DNA from: Parcubacteria group bacterium GW2011_GWA2_47_21
GTDB lineage: Bacteria; Patescibacteriota; Minisyncoccia; Phycocordibacterales; DSPV01
DNA length: 33,080 nt
Direction: 5' to 3'
Assembly (NCBI GenBank): GCA_001000545.1
Contig: LCOC01000011.1
Span: forward strand, 1 to 33,080
A model generated the notes under the pieces. That model did not search any database. It saw only the letters and a program-made list of their open reading frames with translations, and was not told the DNA's origin. Shown in pieces: positions 1 to 7,348 of the stretch (positions are counted from its first letter, which is position 1; each line of letters starts with the position of its first letter). The position numbers and the translations under genes were made by a program.

Positions 1-1
1 A

Positions 2-1600
2 GCGCAACTCGTAGAGTTGCAAGAGTATGCCGCCAAAGAAAAACTTGAAATTGTCGCCTCGTTCTGCGAGGCGAAAACCGCAAAAGAACCCGGGCGAATG
101 AAATTCGCAGAAATGTTGTCATTGATTGAGAGAGGAAAAGCAGACGGGATTATCTCATGGCATCCCGATCGTCTTGCAAGAAATAGTGTGGACGGCGGAA
201 AGATTATTCATTTTGTCGATTGCGGCTTGATTAAGTCCCTTAAATTTCCCACCTTTTGGTTTGAAGCAACACCGCAAGGTTTGTTCATGCTAAACATTGC
301 TTTCGGGCAGAGTAAATATTTTGTAGATAATTTGCGAGAGAATGTGAAGCGAGGTTTACGGCAAAAAATCAGGAACGGCGTATGGCCCGGCTGGGCTCCG
401 GTGGGCTATACCAATAACCCGAAGACTCGTGGAATAGACATTGACCCTGAAAAATCTTCGCAAGTTAGAAAAATGTTTGAGTTATATGCCACCGGAGAAT
501 ACACGCTTCATTCTCTCGCAAATTGGTGCAAGGAAAAGGGTTTGCGTGGTAATCTCGGCAAAGAAATAGCGTTGAGTAATGTGCAAAGTATTCTACAAAA
601 TATTTTCTACATCGGGCTGATGAAATATGGTGGGGAAATTCATGAGGGACATCACGAGCCGTTAATTTCAAAGAAGCTTTTTGATTCTTGCCAAGAAGTG
701 ATGGCGAAGCGCGGAAAATTCCACCATGTGAGAAAAAATGATTTTGCTTTTCTTGGCCTCTTAAAGTGTTCTTCGTGCGGAGCAAGCATTACTGCGGAGA
801 AACAGAAAGGCCATAACTATTATCGTTGCACCAAGAAAAAAGGTTTATGCCAAGAAAAGCATTATCTCCGCGAAGAAGCATTGACCGAGCAAATCACTTC
901 TTATCTTCAAAAAGTTTCTTTATCGAGCCAAGACACCGAGAAAGTTTTGGCGGCGTTGGATAGTGAACAGGATAAAGCGCGAGAGAGCGCACAAAGTGAG
1001 GTTAGTGTTTTGAAAGAGCAGTTAGCGCAGGTTGAGGCAAAACTTCAAAAATTATTAGACATCTATTTGAACGACGCTTTATCCACAGAGGAATACGCCG
1101 CCAAAAAACAGAGTTTGCTGTCTCAAAAATTGTTGTTTAATGAAAAAATCACCGACTTTGAGACAAAAGGGTTGTCTTGGCTCGAACCGGCTCGTGAGTT
1201 CGTAAAATCCTTAAATCAAGCCGCAAATCTCATTGGGACAGATAATCTTTCCGAATTGCCAACATTTCTGAAAAACATCGGCTCGAACCATATTTTGCGA
1301 AATCGTGAATTCGTTTTTACCCCCAAAATTGAATACGATTTAGTCGCCGAGCGAAGCGAGGCGAACCAAAACTCTTTGACTTTTCCTGTCTGGTGCTCCC
1401 AGCAGGAATCGAACCTGCACCGCCTCCTTCGGAGGGAGGCATTGTATCCATTCAACTATGGGAGCGAGGACGTAAATGTAAAGCCAAAAGCGAAAAATGT
1501 AAAACTTGCCGCAGAAGACAGAATACCCTTCAGCAAATGTCCTCTCGGCAGGAATCGAACCTGCATTTTTCCCTTCGCAGGGGAATGTCCTATCCATTGA
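2..1600 (+). CDS. Large serine recombinase (resolvase/invertase family), 5' end outside window
   Basis: Site-specific DNA recombinase of an integrative element. The frame is open from base 2, so the gene starts upstream and the N-terminal catalytic serine is not visible. What is seen: the end of the resolvase domain (PDRLARN), a Recombinase domain (GWAPVGYTNN region), a zinc ribbon with CSSCG and a later YYRC, and a long coiled coil rich in Glu, Lys and Gln, in the order typical of large serine recombinases. After about base 1345 the sequence stops looking like protein: the frame enters two minus-strand tRNA-Arg genes and ends inside the second. The native C-terminus is therefore probably near 1345-1390, and the remaining roughly 75 residues are read-through of tRNA antisense. 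Family call is firm; the end is uncertain. Confidence 0.85.
   Translation, partial: AQLVELQEYAAKEKLEIVASFCEAKTAKEPGRMKFAEMLSLIERGKADGIISWHPDRLARNSVDGGKIIHFVDCGLIKSLKFPTFWFEATPQGLFMLNIAFGQSKYFVDNLRENVKRGLRQKIRNGVWPGWAPVGYTNNPKTRGIDIDPEKSSQVRKMFELYATGEYTLHSLANWCKEKGLRGNLGKEIALSNVQSILQNIFYIGLMKYGGEIHEGHHEPLISKKLFDSCQEVMAKRGKFHHVRKNDFAFLGLLKCSSCGASITAEKQKGHNYYRCTKKKGLCQEKHYLREEALTEQITSYLQKVSLSSQDTEKVLAALDSEQDKARESAQSEVSVLKEQLAQVEAKLQKLLDIYLNDALSTEEYAAKKQSLLSQKLLFNEKITDFETKGLSWLEPAREFVKSLNQAANLIGTDNLSELPTFLKNIGSNHILRNREFVFTPKIEYDLVAERSEANQNSLTFPVWCSQQESNLHRLLRREALYPFNYGSEDVNVKPKAKNVKLAAEDRIPFSKCPLGRNRTCIFPFAGECPIH
1391..1465 (-). tRNA. tRNA-Arg(CCG)
   Basis: Complete cloverleaf on the minus strand: acceptor GCTCCCA/TGGGAGC, D arm GTTG/CAAT, anticodon stem CCTCC/GGAGG with loop CTCCGAA (anticodon CCG, reads CGG), T arm GCAGG/CCTGC with loop TTCGATT. 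The 3' CCA is encoded (complement of 1391-1393). Its 3' end faces the recombinase gene, the usual arrangement when an element has integrated next to a tRNA. Confidence 0.95.
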
Positions 1601-1611
1601 ACGACGAGAGG
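1540..1611 (-). tRNA. tRNA-Arg(GCG)
   Basis: Complete cloverleaf on the minus strand: acceptor CCTCTCG/CGAGAGG, D arm GTTC/GGAC, anticodon stem TTCCC/GGGAA with loop CTGCGAA (anticodon GCG, for CGC and CGT), T arm GCAGG/CCTGC. CCA is not encoded. The D loop contains the A expected for Arg tRNAs. An unmodified G34 is unusual for this box in bacteria, which normally use ACG edited to ICG by TadA. Confidence 0.93.
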
Positions 1612-1651
1612 AGTTAGGTAAATTTAAAACGAAAAACGAAAAATGTAAAGA

Positions 1652-1706
1652 ACCCCGCCTCCTGCCTGCCTGCCGCCTGCCTCTGCCGGCAGGCAGGGGG
1701 CGGGGT
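1652..1706. repeat. GC-rich palindromic repeat
   Basis: A dense array of CCTGCC and GGCAGG words that folds into a long hairpin: outer arms ACCCCGCC/GGCGGGGT enclosing CCTGCCTGCC against its complement. Two further hairpins follow at 1746-1765 (TGTCGGGC/GCCCGACA) and 1792-1810 (CCCACC/GGTGGG). The same word class recurs at 2882-2911, 13853-13880 and inside a gene at 19166-19210. The rest of 1612-1874 is A/T-rich filler with no gene. Confidence 0.7.
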
Positions 1707-1874
1707 ATTTGCCTAGCGGCAAACGCCTCGTTCTTTGCCGGAGCGGTGTCGGGCTATCGCCCGACACATCATGTCTTATTGTCCATTCATCCCCACCGCA
1801 AGTGGTGGGTTTCTCCACAACTCCAGTAAAACAGCCGGAAATTCACCACCACTCGTTATAGATAAAATATTTTT

Positions 1875-2336
1875 TTAAAATCCGAGCCGCTCCAGAATTT
1901 TTTCAGCCAAGGGCTCGCGGTGTTCCACTTCCGTTAATTTTTCCAAAAGCATTTCCCGAACGGTTTCGGGGGAAATATCGGTTAATGGAATGGCTATTAA
2001 GGGGACGAGGACTTTCTGCAATTTAATCAAGAGTTTTGGCGGTTCAATTCTTGTTTCCACCCAAAATGATTCAATGGAATTCCAAGGGTGCAGGGTTTTA
2101 TCCGCGACAATGCCACCCCGACCGATTTCAAATGTTACGATTTTAGGTTTACGGTGAGCAAAGATAAGGAGAGCGAAAATGCCTAAAGCGATAAGAACAG
2201 CGAAGATGAAATTGCCGAAGATGATGGCGGTAACAATGACAGACACGGCGATAATGCCGACAGCGATGTACCAATCAGCCCTTTTTTCCTCAAAATGATA
2301 TTCCGGCGCTTGCCATTTTATCGGTTCGTTGACCAT
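1875..2336 (-). CDS. Hypothetical membrane protein with two N-terminal TM helices
   Basis: A 153-residue protein of unknown function. Residues about 25-60 form two closely spaced hydrophobic helices. A soluble C-terminal domain follows, with a WNSIESFWVE segment and a charged, helical end (MLLEKLTEVEHREPLAEKILERLGF region), reminiscent of small bacterial PH-like membrane-associated domains, but I cannot assign a family. The ATG at 2336 is supported by a perfect -10 box TATAAT ending 6 bases upstream (2343-2348), implying a leaderless mRNA. It is transcribed towards the tRNA-Arg genes. The reading frame is long, has no strong competitor and shows a clear membrane topology, so a real gene is likely. 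Confidence 0.75.
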   Translation of the reverse strand: MVNEPIKWQAPEYHFEEKRADWYIAVGIIAVSVIVTAIIFGNFIFAVLIALGIFALLIFAHRKPKIVTFEIGRGGIVADKTLHPWNSIESFWVETRIEPPKLLIKLQKVLVPLIAIPLTDISPETVREMLLEKLTEVEHREPLAEKILERLGF

Positions 2337-2342
2337 AGGGAA

Positions 2343-2348
2343 ATTATA
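2343..2348 (-). promoter_or_regulatory. -10 box TATAAT, leaderless spacing
   Basis: A perfect TATAAT on the minus strand lies 6 bases before the ATG at 2336. Transcription would begin about at the start codon. No clear -35 was found. Confidence 0.6.
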
Positions 2349-2497
2349 CCAGTTGCAAGGAAAAATTTTCTGTATGCTGTGTATTACGAAGAAAATGTTA
2401 TGCCTTGAAAAGGATTTTCAAAAACGGAGACGGTAGGACTCTCTGTCTAAGACGGACCAACCTAGGGCTGGGAACTCACAGATTATCGCGCTCGCGG

Positions 2498-2584
2498 CGG
2501 AGAGGGTGGGATTCGAACCCACGGTCCCCTTGCGGAGACTCGAGTTTTCAAGACTCGTGCATTCGACCACTCTGCCACCTCTCC
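2498..2584 (-). tRNA. tRNA-Ser(TGA)
   Basis: Class II tRNA of 87 bases on the minus strand: acceptor GGAGAGG/CCTCTCC with discriminator G, anticodon loop CTTGAAA (anticodon TGA, reads UCA), long variable arm (GTCTCCGCAAGGGGAC), T loop TTCGAAT. CCA is not encoded. Confidence 0.95.
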
Positions 2585-2597
2585 GCCTCGAGAACGA

Positions 2598-2867
2598 TTA
2601 TTTCTTCAAGTTGCCGAAATTTTCTTTAATCCACTCGCGCCTCACGCCAGATTTAAGAAAATTTTCTTTTTTTCTTGCTTCAGTGTATGTTTCTAAGTAT
2701 GTTTCTAATTTTTCCTCAAAAATAACTGACCGAGGTTTGCCGTACTTTGTTGACTTGGTTTCTCCTGAATTATGAGCAGCCAACCTAATAAGTGCGTTTC
2801 CATTTCTACTCGACCCAATGTAGAATTTGTTCGTTGCACTGCTAAACAAAATATAAACGCAAACCAT
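2598..2867 (-). CDS. GIY-YIG nuclease family protein (UvrC-like single domain)
   Basis: An 89-residue stand-alone GIY-YIG domain. The N-terminus VYILFSSATNKFYIGSS contains both halves of the motif (VYI and YIG), followed by a helix carrying the conserved Arg and His (LIRLAAHNSG) and a Glu-containing segment (EARKKENFLKSG). Length matches the short bacterial GIY-YIG proteins common in CPR and Bacteroidetes, whose substrates are unknown. It starts at the ATG at 2867 and ends 14 bases from the 5' end of tRNA-Ser. A GC-rich double hairpin lies just upstream. Possible roles are a DNA repair nuclease or a relic of a homing nuclease; the sequence does not decide. Confidence 0.85.
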   Translation of the reverse strand: MVCVYILFSSATNKFYIGSSRNGNALIRLAAHNSGETKSTKYGKPRSVIFEEKLETYLETYTEARKKENFLKSGVRREWIKENFGNLKK

Positions 2868-2881
2868 ATATTGTCAGTTTT

Positions 2882-2911
2882 TCCGCCGTAGGCGGACCCG
2901 CCTCTGGCGGG
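2882..2911. repeat. Double GC-rich hairpin
   Basis: Two adjoining hairpins, TCCGCC-gta-GGCGGA and CCCGCC-tct-GGCGGG, upstream of the GIY-YIG gene. They belong to the same CCGCC/GGCGG palindrome class seen elsewhere in this window. Confidence 0.65.
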
Positions 2912-3026
2912 CAAGACCGGTGGAATACCATTATCCGACCCCTCCTTTCCCGTCATAATAATAGAAAGGACGCACCACCGCAATCTCTAGTTTTGCGTTT
3001 TGCGTTTTTCGCTTTAAACTTTACTT

Positions 3027-3419
3027 ATGCGTTATTTAGGTATTGATTATGGGGGGAAAAGGGTTGGAGTTGCTATATCGGACCAATCGGGAAAAATCGC
3101 TTTTCCGGAGGGGGTGATTCCTAATACTAAGCATCTAGCCGAGACGGTTAAAATTATTTGCGAGGAGAAAAGTGTGGGTGAAATTGTCCTCGGCGAATCA
3201 AAAAATTTTTCCGGCGAAGATAATCCGGTGATGAAAAAAATTTACGAGTTTAAAGCGGCGCTCGCAAAAGAAACCAATCTCCCGATTCGCATGGAACCGG
3301 AATTTTTAACCAGCGCCGAGGCCGAGAGAATTCAAGGGAAAAACAAAATGCACGACGCCTCCGCGGCGGCGCTCATCCTCCAGAGTTTTTTGGATAAGCG
3401 CCGCAGTGCCGCTCTTTGA
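3027..3419 (+). CDS. ruvX: Putative Holliday junction resolvase RuvX/YqgF
   Basis: A 130-residue RNase H-fold protein of the YqgF family, associated with pre-16S rRNA 5' maturation and Holliday-junction processing. The N-terminal GIDYGGKRVGVAISD holds the first catalytic Asp. VLGES matches the second strand, where many homologues have GLP. KMHDASAAALIL carries the last catalytic Asp, followed by a C-terminal helix. Length is normal (about 130-140). The ATG at 3027 is preceded by TAAACT 6 bases upstream, a weak -10 candidate. The next gene starts 16 bases after the stop but has its own promoter box. Confidence 0.92.
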   Translation: MRYLGIDYGGKRVGVAISDQSGKIAFPEGVIPNTKHLAETVKIICEEKSVGEIVLGESKNFSGEDNPVMKKIYEFKAALAKETNLPIRMEPEFLTSAEAERIQGKNKMHDASAAALILQSFLDKRRSAAL

Positions 3420-3423
3420 ATGC

Positions 3424-3429
3424 TATACT
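3424..3429 (+). promoter_or_regulatory. Extended -10 box TGCTATACT, leaderless spacing
   Basis: TATACT preceded by TGC (extended -10), ending 6 bases before the ATG at 3436. It overlaps the region just after the ruvX stop. Confidence 0.6.
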
Positions 3430-3435
3430 TAAAAA

Positions 3436-3765
3436 ATGATTTTGCTAGAAGATTTCAAAAAACTGGAAATACGGATAGGGGAAATCAAAACAGCCGAGCG
3501 GATTCCAGAAACGGACAAACTACTTCGGCTTGAGGTTGATTTCGGAGAGGAAAAACCGCGGCAGATAATTTCCGGCATCGCGCTGTATTTTCCGGAGCCG
3601 AACGCGCTAGTCGGCAAAAAGTGCGCCTTTGCCGCCAACTTGGAACCGCGGATTATTAAAGGACTTGAAAGCCAAGGTATGATTCTCGCCGTCGGCGGAG
3701 GGGAAGAGTTATTTTCGTTGTTGGAGGTAGGTAGAGGGGTACAAGTGGGAGCGAGGGTGAAATGA
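3436..3765 (+). CDS. Stand-alone tRNA-binding (EMAP-II/MetRS C-terminal type) domain protein
   Basis: A 109-residue OB-fold tRNA-binding protein. DFKKLEIRIGEIKTAERIPETDKLLRLEVDFG is the start of the family, and RQIISGIALYF, ALVGKKCAFAANLEPR and LESQGMILA are its later conserved strands. The domain is fused to methionyl-tRNA synthetase in many bacteria and occurs alone as the beta chain of a split MetRS or as the CsaA export chaperone. The KLLRLEVDFG and NLEPR motifs favour the MetRS beta-chain type. The start is supported by an extended -10 box 6 bases upstream. No catalytic metG lies in the window, so partnership is unproven. Confidence 0.85.
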   Translation: MILLEDFKKLEIRIGEIKTAERIPETDKLLRLEVDFGEEKPRQIISGIALYFPEPNALVGKKCAFAANLEPRIIKGLESQGMILAVGGGEELFSLLEVGRGVQVGARVK

Positions 3766-3881
3766 TTGCTTAAATGTAAAACTTAAAACGAAAAATTAAA
3801 AACTAAAATTTAAAAGAAAAAATAAAAGCACTTCTCGTCTCTTGAATTTCAGTTTTTCGTTTTTACTTTTTAATTTGAAAT
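3766..3881. repeat. A/T-rich degenerate intergenic repeat
   Basis: Mostly words of the form AAAACGAAAAAT/TAAAACT, followed by the reverse-complement type (TTTTTCGTTTTTACTTTT), so the spacer can fold imperfectly on itself. Related words occur at 1475-1510, 1620-1650, 2990-3020 and 22085-22190. No gene or RNA is recognised. Confidence 0.5.
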
Positions 3882-4487
3882 ATGTTTGACTTCCTCTCTC
3901 CGGAAAATCTCATCCAAACGCTAGGTTTGCTTGGCGTCGTGCTTATCGTTTTCGCCGAGTCCGGACTTTTCTTCGGCTTCTTTTTTCCGGGCGATTCGCT
4001 TCTTTTCACCGCCGGCGTTTTTGCTTCGCAGGGGTATTTGTCGTTTGCGCCCCTGCTTATCCTATCTTTTTTGGCGGCGGTTTCAGGCGACGCCGTCGGT
4101 TATTTTTTCGGCAAGAAAGTCGGCCAGAAATTTTTTGACAGGGAAGAGTCGTTTTTCTTCAGAAAAAGCTACATTAAAAAGACCGAAGAATTTTACGCGA
4201 AGCACGGCCGACAGACCGTTGTTTTGGCGCGTTTCATGCCGGTTGTCCGGACTTTCGCGCCCATTCTCGCCGGTATGGGCGGCATGGCCTACTCCGTTTT
4301 TTTTAAATATAACGTCATCGGGGCTTTAATTTGGGCGGTAGGCCTTATCACTCTCGGTTTCTTTTTTGGGAGAATAATTCCCGACATTGAAAGATATTTG
4401 TTGTGGTTTATCATCGGTATTATTTTTACGTCCTCCGTGCCCGCTTTGTTTGGGTTTTTAAAGGACAAGGGGAAAACCGGCTCTTAA
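3882..4487 (+). CDS. DedA/VTT-family membrane protein
   Basis: A 201-residue integral membrane protein of the DedA (SNARE-associated, VTT) family, linked to lipid scrambling or undecaprenyl-phosphate recycling and to membrane homeostasis. Family marks are present: FFPGDSLLFTAGVFAS after the first helix, a middle helical segment with GDAVGYFFGKKVG, and RFMPVVRTFAPILAGMGGM with the conserved Arg and Pro residues. Four to five TM helices are seen. Length is typical (about 200). The gene stands alone between the A/T-rich spacer and the pilM promoter region. Substrate cannot be read from sequence. Confidence 0.9.
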   Translation: MFDFLSPENLIQTLGLLGVVLIVFAESGLFFGFFFPGDSLLFTAGVFASQGYLSFAPLLILSFLAAVSGDAVGYFFGKKVGQKFFDREESFFFRKSYIKKTEEFYAKHGRQTVVLARFMPVVRTFAPILAGMGGMAYSVFFKYNVIGALIWAVGLITLGFFFGRIIPDIERYLLWFIIGIIFTSSVPALFGFLKDKGKTGS

Positions 4488-4503
4488 TTGTAAGGAAAGG
4501 GTA

Positions 4504-4509
4504 TATAAT
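4504..4509 (+). promoter_or_regulatory. -10 box TATAAT upstream of pilM
   Basis: A perfect TATAAT (within GGGTATATAATATG) lies 58 bases before the pilM ATG, just after the DedA stop. Unlike most promoters in this window it leaves a 5' leader of about 50 bases. The -35 is weak. Confidence 0.5.
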
Positions 4510-4567
4510 ATGAATGACGCCTAGCGTTATTTACACCGCGGTTTCGTCATGAAATTCGCGCCCAATT

Positions 4568-5665
4568 ATGTCCAAAATTTTTTTTAATTTTTTCCCCTTG
4601 CCGAGGACTCTTGAAATGCCGGCGGTCGGCTTTGACATTGGCGACGATGCCGTGCGTTTTATTGAGCTTAAAAAGACCAACGACGGATTTAAGGTCGGGC
4701 GTTTCGGAGAAAGAATCAATCCGGTTTTAAGAGACCGCAGCGCCGATATTACCAAAAATGGGGGTTTTAGGGGTTTTCTGTCGTCGCTTCGGGAAGCGGA
4801 AAATTTAGGGCCGATAAACGCTTCTTTGCCGGAGGATAAGGCCTATCTTTTTGCAACCGAACTGGTCGGTGTGGATTCTTCTTTGATTCGGTCGGCAATA
4901 GAATTTCGTTTGGAGGAATTTGTGCCGATTCCCGCCAAGGATGCGATTTTTGATTATGAAATTATACCGAGCCAAGCGCAAAGCGGCGCCAAGACGGAAG
5001 TCGGCGTTGCCGTTTTGCCTAAATCAATAGTTTTGAGTTATTTGGAAATGTTTCAAAGCGCGGGCTTCACGCCGCTTTCTTTTGAGGTGGCGGGGCAGGC
5101 GATTGCCAAGGCCGTTGTTAAACGGGGAGACCAGAGAACCCGAATAATAGTTTACTTTGGCAAAAGCGGCAGCACGATATTTGTCGTGAAAGGCGGGGCG
5201 GTGCTTTTCAGTTCGGCCGTATCGGTTGGCGGCGACGCCTTGACTGGCGCTTTTGCCAAAGATAAATCCGTCTCTATCGCCTTAGCCGAGAAATTTAAGT
5301 GGGACAAAGGCCTGCAATTCATAAAAGGCGACATAGAAAATTATGCCGCCGTCTTAAGCTTGCTTGCTAGCGTAAAAGAAGAGCTTAACCGGGTTTTAAG
5401 CTATTGGAAGACCAAAAAAACCAAAGAGGCCAATGATAAAAACGAAGATGATAAAATACGGTCTATAATTTTCTGCGGGCCGGAGGCCGGTTTGCCCGGG
5501 CTTATAGATTATTTCAAAATATACATTTCTGTTCCATCGGAATTGGCCGATGTCTGGGTTAACGTGCTTGATGTCAATGAAAACATTCCACCGATATCTT
5601 TTTCAAAATCGCTGGCCTTCGCGGCGGCCATCGGATTAGCTCTTTCTCGGTCCAGGATTGCTTAA
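4568..5665 (+). CDS. pilM: Type IV pilus assembly protein PilM
   Basis: A 365-residue actin-like ATPase of the cytoplasmic face of the type IV pilus platform. VGFDIGDDAVRFIELKK is the phosphate-1 segment, and the middle contains the SHS2-type insertion (IRSAIEFRLEEFVPIPAKDAIFDYEII, strongly conserved in PilM). IIVYFGKSGSTIFVVKGG is the phosphate-2 region and IIFCGPEAGLPGLIDYF the adenosine motif. Length is normal. It heads a tight operon with pilN (29 bases on) and pilO. PilM binds the N-terminal tail of PilN in known systems. The start gives MSKIFFNFFPLPR; no clear ribosome-binding site is seen. Confidence 0.93.
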   Translation: MSKIFFNFFPLPRTLEMPAVGFDIGDDAVRFIELKKTNDGFKVGRFGERINPVLRDRSADITKNGGFRGFLSSLREAENLGPINASLPEDKAYLFATELVGVDSSLIRSAIEFRLEEFVPIPAKDAIFDYEIIPSQAQSGAKTEVGVAVLPKSIVLSYLEMFQSAGFTPLSFEVAGQAIAKAVVKRGDQRTRIIVYFGKSGSTIFVVKGGAVLFSSAVSVGGDALTGAFAKDKSVSIALAEKFKWDKGLQFIKGDIENYAAVLSLLASVKEELNRVLSYWKTKKTKEANDKNEDDKIRSIIFCGPEAGLPGLIDYFKIYISVPSELADVWVNVLDVNENIPPISFSKSLAFAAAIGLALSRSRIA

Positions 5666-5694
5666 TTTACCGCCAAAAAATTTTTAGAACCACA

Positions 5695-6246
5695 ATGTTT
5701 AATTTATTGCCCATTGAGCAGAAAAGGGAAATAAAACGCGAATATATTTTGCGGCTGTTAATCGCGGGCGGGGCGATGGCTTTCATCTCTCTGGCTATAG
5801 CCGCTTTCCTCGTTTTGCCAAGTTACTTTATCGCCTTGGCCGAATATCGTTTGGTTTTGGCGGAACAGCTTGCCGCAGAAAACCTGCTTGAACTCAAAGA
5901 AGCGGCAGAACTTAGAACCGTGATGCGCGAATCCAGAGACAAATTGAGCGTGTCGGCTCTCCTTGGCGGCGAGGTTTCGCCTAGTGAGGTTTTGGACAAA
6001 GCGCTTTCGGCTCGGGCAAACAATGAGGGCGTGAAAATCAGAGGCATTCGCTGGGAGAGAAAAACGGAGAAGGTCTTTGCCGTTACGCTAACCGGCGAAG
6101 CCGACAATCGGGACGCTCTGCTCTCCTTTAAAAAAGGATTGGACCGCGACGGAACTTTTGAGAAAGTGCTTTTGCCGGTTTCTAACTTTGCCAACGCGGA
6201 GAACATTAATTTTATCATTTCAGCCGAGGCCGTTTTTAAAAAATGA
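5695..6246 (+). CDS. pilN: Type IV pilus assembly protein PilN
   Basis: A 183-residue bitopic inner-membrane protein. The first residues MFNLLPIEQKREIKREY fit the cytoplasmic PilM-binding tail (NLLP motif). One TM helix spans about residues 22-47, followed by a coiled coil and a periplasmic ferredoxin-like domain (GVKIRGIRWERKTEKVFAV region). It sits directly after pilM, and its stop overlaps the pilO start (ATGA at 6243-6246), suggesting coupled translation. The assignment rests on topology, the NLLP motif and operon position more than on strong sequence identity, as usual for PilN. Confidence 0.88.
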   Translation: MFNLLPIEQKREIKREYILRLLIAGGAMAFISLAIAAFLVLPSYFIALAEYRLVLAEQLAAENLLELKEAAELRTVMRESRDKLSVSALLGGEVSPSEVLDKALSARANNEGVKIRGIRWERKTEKVFAVTLTGEADNRDALLSFKKGLDRDGTFEKVLLPVSNFANAENINFIISAEAVFKK

Positions 6247-6776
6247 GGAGCCGCAAAACAAAATTAATTTTGATTTTAATCATTGCCGCCGACATTGCTT
6301 CCGGCCTCTCCCTTTGGCTTATATCGGATAAATTCTGGCAGTTGCGCGACCAAATCGTTGCCGCCAAGAATGAAATCAATGTCGCCAAAAATCAAGATGT
6401 CTACATCCGTTTCATAAAGAAGACGCTTGAGGATACCGGCGAGAAGAGGGCAGTGATTGACCGCTATTTTGTCGGCCCGGATGAGGTAGTGACTTTCATT
6501 AAAGAACTTGAAGCGTCGGCGAAAAAATTGGGGCTTACCGCTACTACGCTGTCTGTTGGCATAGAATCCGGCGACGAAACGCTTTCGTACAGGGAAAATT
6601 TGCGGGTGGCGTTAAAAACTTTGGGCTCGTGGGACCAGATAATCCGTTTTGTTGATACGCTTGGCAACCTTCCTTATCATTTAACCGTGAACTCGGCCGA
6701 TTTATCCTTAATTGAAGAAGGTAAAAAAATGGTGTGGAGCGGAGTTTATGAGATTAATGTGATTAAATTGAAATAA
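6243..6776 (+). CDS. pilO: Type IV pilus assembly protein PilO
   Basis: A 177-residue bitopic protein: a short basic N-terminus, one TM helix at about residues 7-27, a coiled coil (residues 30-70), then an alpha/beta domain whose segment WDQIIRFVDTLGNLPYHLTVNSADL resembles the PilO C-terminal strand-helix. PilO forms the periplasmic heterodimer with PilN that links the pilus motor to the envelope. Its start overlaps the pilN stop by four bases. No pilP or secretin pilQ follows, in keeping with a monoderm-like CPR envelope (inference). Confidence 0.85.
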   Translation: MRSRKTKLILILIIAADIASGLSLWLISDKFWQLRDQIVAAKNEINVAKNQDVYIRFIKKTLEDTGEKRAVIDRYFVGPDEVVTFIKELEASAKKLGLTATTLSVGIESGDETLSYRENLRVALKTLGSWDQIIRFVDTLGNLPYHLTVNSADLSLIEEGKKMVWSGVYEINVIKLK

Positions 6777-6789
6777 ATTCCCTATAAAT

Positions 6790-7110
6790 ATGATTTTCCA
6801 AAACATTGCCGCCGGGTTTAGAAAAATAAAAGGGTTCCGATTTAATTTTGGAGCCAACCGGAACCGCGATTGGCGGGTTCTAGTCGCTTTGTTTGTTGTT
6901 TTGAATCTTTTGAATGTCGGTTGGGGTCTGTATGGTTTTTGGCGCGTTTATAGCGGCCAGGTTTTTGAAACGAAAGACGCCCCCGCGATAGAGTCCGCCG
7001 AAACAATCAACGCTGAAGTTCTTGAAAGCACTTTGGAAATGTTCAATCAAAGAAAACTCCGATTGCTGGATGCGGGCGGTAAAAAATATTATTCTGACCC
7101 GGCGGTTTAG
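6790..7110 (+). CDS. Small single-TM protein at the end of the pil operon
   Basis: A 106-residue protein that begins 13 bases after pilO in the same direction. A basic N-terminal tail of about 37 residues is followed by one TM helix (VLVALFVVLNLLNVGWGLYGF) and a short extracytoplasmic acidic/helical tail that includes LESTLEMFNQRKLRLL. I do not recognise a family. The topology matches PilN/PilO-like platform proteins, and the operon position suggests a pilus accessory role, possibly taking the place of PilP. Unproven. Confidence 0.7.
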   Translation: MIFQNIAAGFRKIKGFRFNFGANRNRDWRVLVALFVVLNLLNVGWGLYGFWRVYSGQVFETKDAPAIESAETINAEVLESTLEMFNQRKLRLLDAGGKKYYSDPAV

Positions 7111-7162
7111 AGAGAACCAACAACCAACAATTCACAACAAACGACCCGCTCCTTTTTTACTT

Positions 7163-7265
7163 TGAATTACGAAACACAAAATTTTACGGTTGCTTCCGCA
7201 AAATCTCCTCTAAAAATTAGAGATTTTGCGACCCGAGGACCTAAAATTTTGTGTTTCGTAATTCA
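7163..7265. repeat. 103-bp palindromic element with 24-bp perfect arms
   Basis: Perfect inverted arms at 7163-7186 and 7242-7265 (24 bp each) enclose 55 bases that themselves contain an 11-bp hairpin (CGCAAAATCTC at 7197-7207 and its complement at 7220-7230). A near copy of about 20 bases of one arm (TTTCGTAATTCAAAGT) lies alone at about 24133-24155. It has no coding capacity. The element looks like a MITE-type or structured repeat between the pil operon and tRNA-Arg. The rest of 7111-7348 shows nothing else I can name. Confidence 0.8.
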
Positions 7266-7348
7266 CGACTTTTTAGAAGAATTATGGGGTGCGTGTGGCG
7301 TTTCTAGATTATTTTCTTTTAACCAAGTAATATTGATGGATAGTATAT

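Noticed and set aside
1216-1617. Several overlapping reading frames on both strands
   Set aside because: They are translations of two tRNA-Arg genes and the recombinase tail in other frames, not proteins.
2405-2775. Plus-strand frames of 74 and 89 codons
   Set aside because: They run across the complement of tRNA-Ser and the GIY-YIG gene, both of which are well supported.
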